Source of the DNA: Bacteroidales bacterium
Lineage (GTDB): Bacteria; Bacteroidota; Bacteroidia; Bacteroidales; UBA932
Reading direction: 5' to 3'
Length of the DNA stretch: 5,786 bases
Assembly (NCBI GenBank): GCA_016285215.1
Contig: JAEEQI010000153.1
Coordinates: 1 to 5,786, forward strand
The notes beneath the pieces are model-generated. The model worked only from the letters and a program-made list of their open reading frames with translations. It made no database searches and was not told where the DNA came from. The position numbers and the translations under genes are program-made. Below, one piece after another: positions 5,317 through 5,786 of the stretch. The stretch's first letter is position 1, and the number at the start of each line of letters is the position of its first letter.

Positions 5317-5786
5317 ATGTTCCTCCCGCTGGTCACACTGCTTGTTGCCCTCTTTGCCCTGGGAATTCCGCTCCTGCTGAGGGAGTATCCCGTGGTACTG
5401 GGCTGCATCCGTGCCACCGGGGCGTCCGAGCGTTGGTCTGTAAAATTCATCCTGCCGCTTTTGGCCGCGGCGGGCCTGCTGGCCCCTTTCTTCGTGGCGG
5501 TTCACAGCCGGCCCCTGTTGTGGGAAGCGGTTCCTTCCTGCGACCTGCCGTCGGTCATTGCCATTTGTGCCGGCACCGTGGCAGCCGTTATGATTTCTAC
5601 CGTCATCCACCGTTGGACGGCCGTCCCCTATGCCTTCCTGGGTTCCATCCTGGGGTGCCAGCTTATGGTGAACGGCCATATTGACCAGCTCCAGCTGTGG
5701 GGCCTGGTGGGCAGCTGGGTAGCGGCTCCGCTGCTGTGCTGCCTGCTGTGCGCCCTGCTCTCCTGGGCCCTGCACCGCTATGCCAG
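5317..5786 (+). CDS. PiT-family inorganic phosphate transporter-like protein, 3' end outside the window
   Basis: An open frame of 156 complete codons that runs off the window without a stop. It is a very hydrophobic membrane protein, with probable membrane segments at about 2-21, 43-62, 79-98, 104-118 and 128-151. I read it as the first half of a PiT-type (sodium- or proton-coupled phosphate) transporter from its place 3 bp after the DUF47 gene and from the block AGTVAAVMISTVIHRW followed by VPYAFLGSILG (85-113), which lines up with the family's segment leading to PxSxSHALxG. The match is weak: the N-terminal NDxxN signature is not seen (residues 16-30 read GIPLLLREYPVVLGC), and the Ser-Ser-His of the second motif is replaced by Val-Pro-Tyr (103-105). 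Seven cysteines occur in 156 residues (30, 75, 84, 114, 141, 142, 145). ATG 5317 is the first start after the DUF47 stop. It could be a divergent PiT carrier for another anion. Confidence 0.7.
   Translation, partial: MFLPLVTLLVALFALGIPLLLREYPVVLGCIRATGASERWSVKFILPLLAAAGLLAPFFVAVHSRPLLWEAVPSCDLPSVIAICAGTVAAVMISTVIHRWTAVPYAFLGSILGCQLMVNGHIDQLQLWGLVGSWVAAPLLCCLLCALLSWALHRYA

Noticed and set aside
5125..5775. A 216-codon minus-strand frame opposite the DUF47 and transporter genes
   Set aside because: Its translation is dominated by Gln, Gly and Arg, it crosses two real genes, and it is explained by their codon use.

Overview
The window looks like chromosomal DNA of a GC-rich member of the Bacteroidota, most likely Bacteroidales. 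The evidence is fourfold: promoters of the Bacteroidetes type (TTTG, about 20 bp, then TAnnTTTG), no Shine-Dalgarno sequences before the starts, a PheS with the sequence style of that group, and a secreted C69 dipeptidase of the gut-Bacteroidales type. Genus cannot be settled from this sequence. There are six protein genes, almost no spacer DNA, and no sign of mobile elements, CRISPR, tRNA or rRNA.

Layout. (1) 12-1268 (+): a secreted histidine-type (branch 2) acid phosphatase, whose ATG lies 4 bp after a TAnnTTTG box at the very edge of the window. (2) Converging on it with a 4-bp overlap are pheS (1265-2299, -) and, 2 bp upstream of pheS, a gene for a 136-aa exported protein of unknown function (2302-2712, -). 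These two form an operon with a good promoter at 2738-2769. (3) Diverging from that operon is a 593-aa secreted C69 dipeptidase (2775-4556, +). The two divergent promoters sit face to face in about 60 bp, and imperfectly duplicated sequence surrounds them. (4) A 94-bp gap (4557-4650) holds a weak hairpin, a textbook promoter, and a 29-bp interrupted palindrome lying over that promoter's -7 box. (5) Downstream is a two-gene operon: a DUF47/PhoU-like accessory protein (4651-5313) and the first 156 codons of a PiT-type membrane transporter (5317 to the window end).

How the genes relate. The phosphatase and dipeptidase are exported enzymes that release phosphate and amino acids outside the cytoplasm. 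The DUF47-PiT pair is the usual gene arrangement for low-affinity phosphate uptake. In this copy, however, the acidic metal-binding positions of the DUF47 protein and the NDxxN and SSSH signatures of the visible transporter half both appear replaced. That paired divergence, together with the palindrome over the promoter, is the most interesting signal here. No wholly new system can be claimed from the sequence alone.
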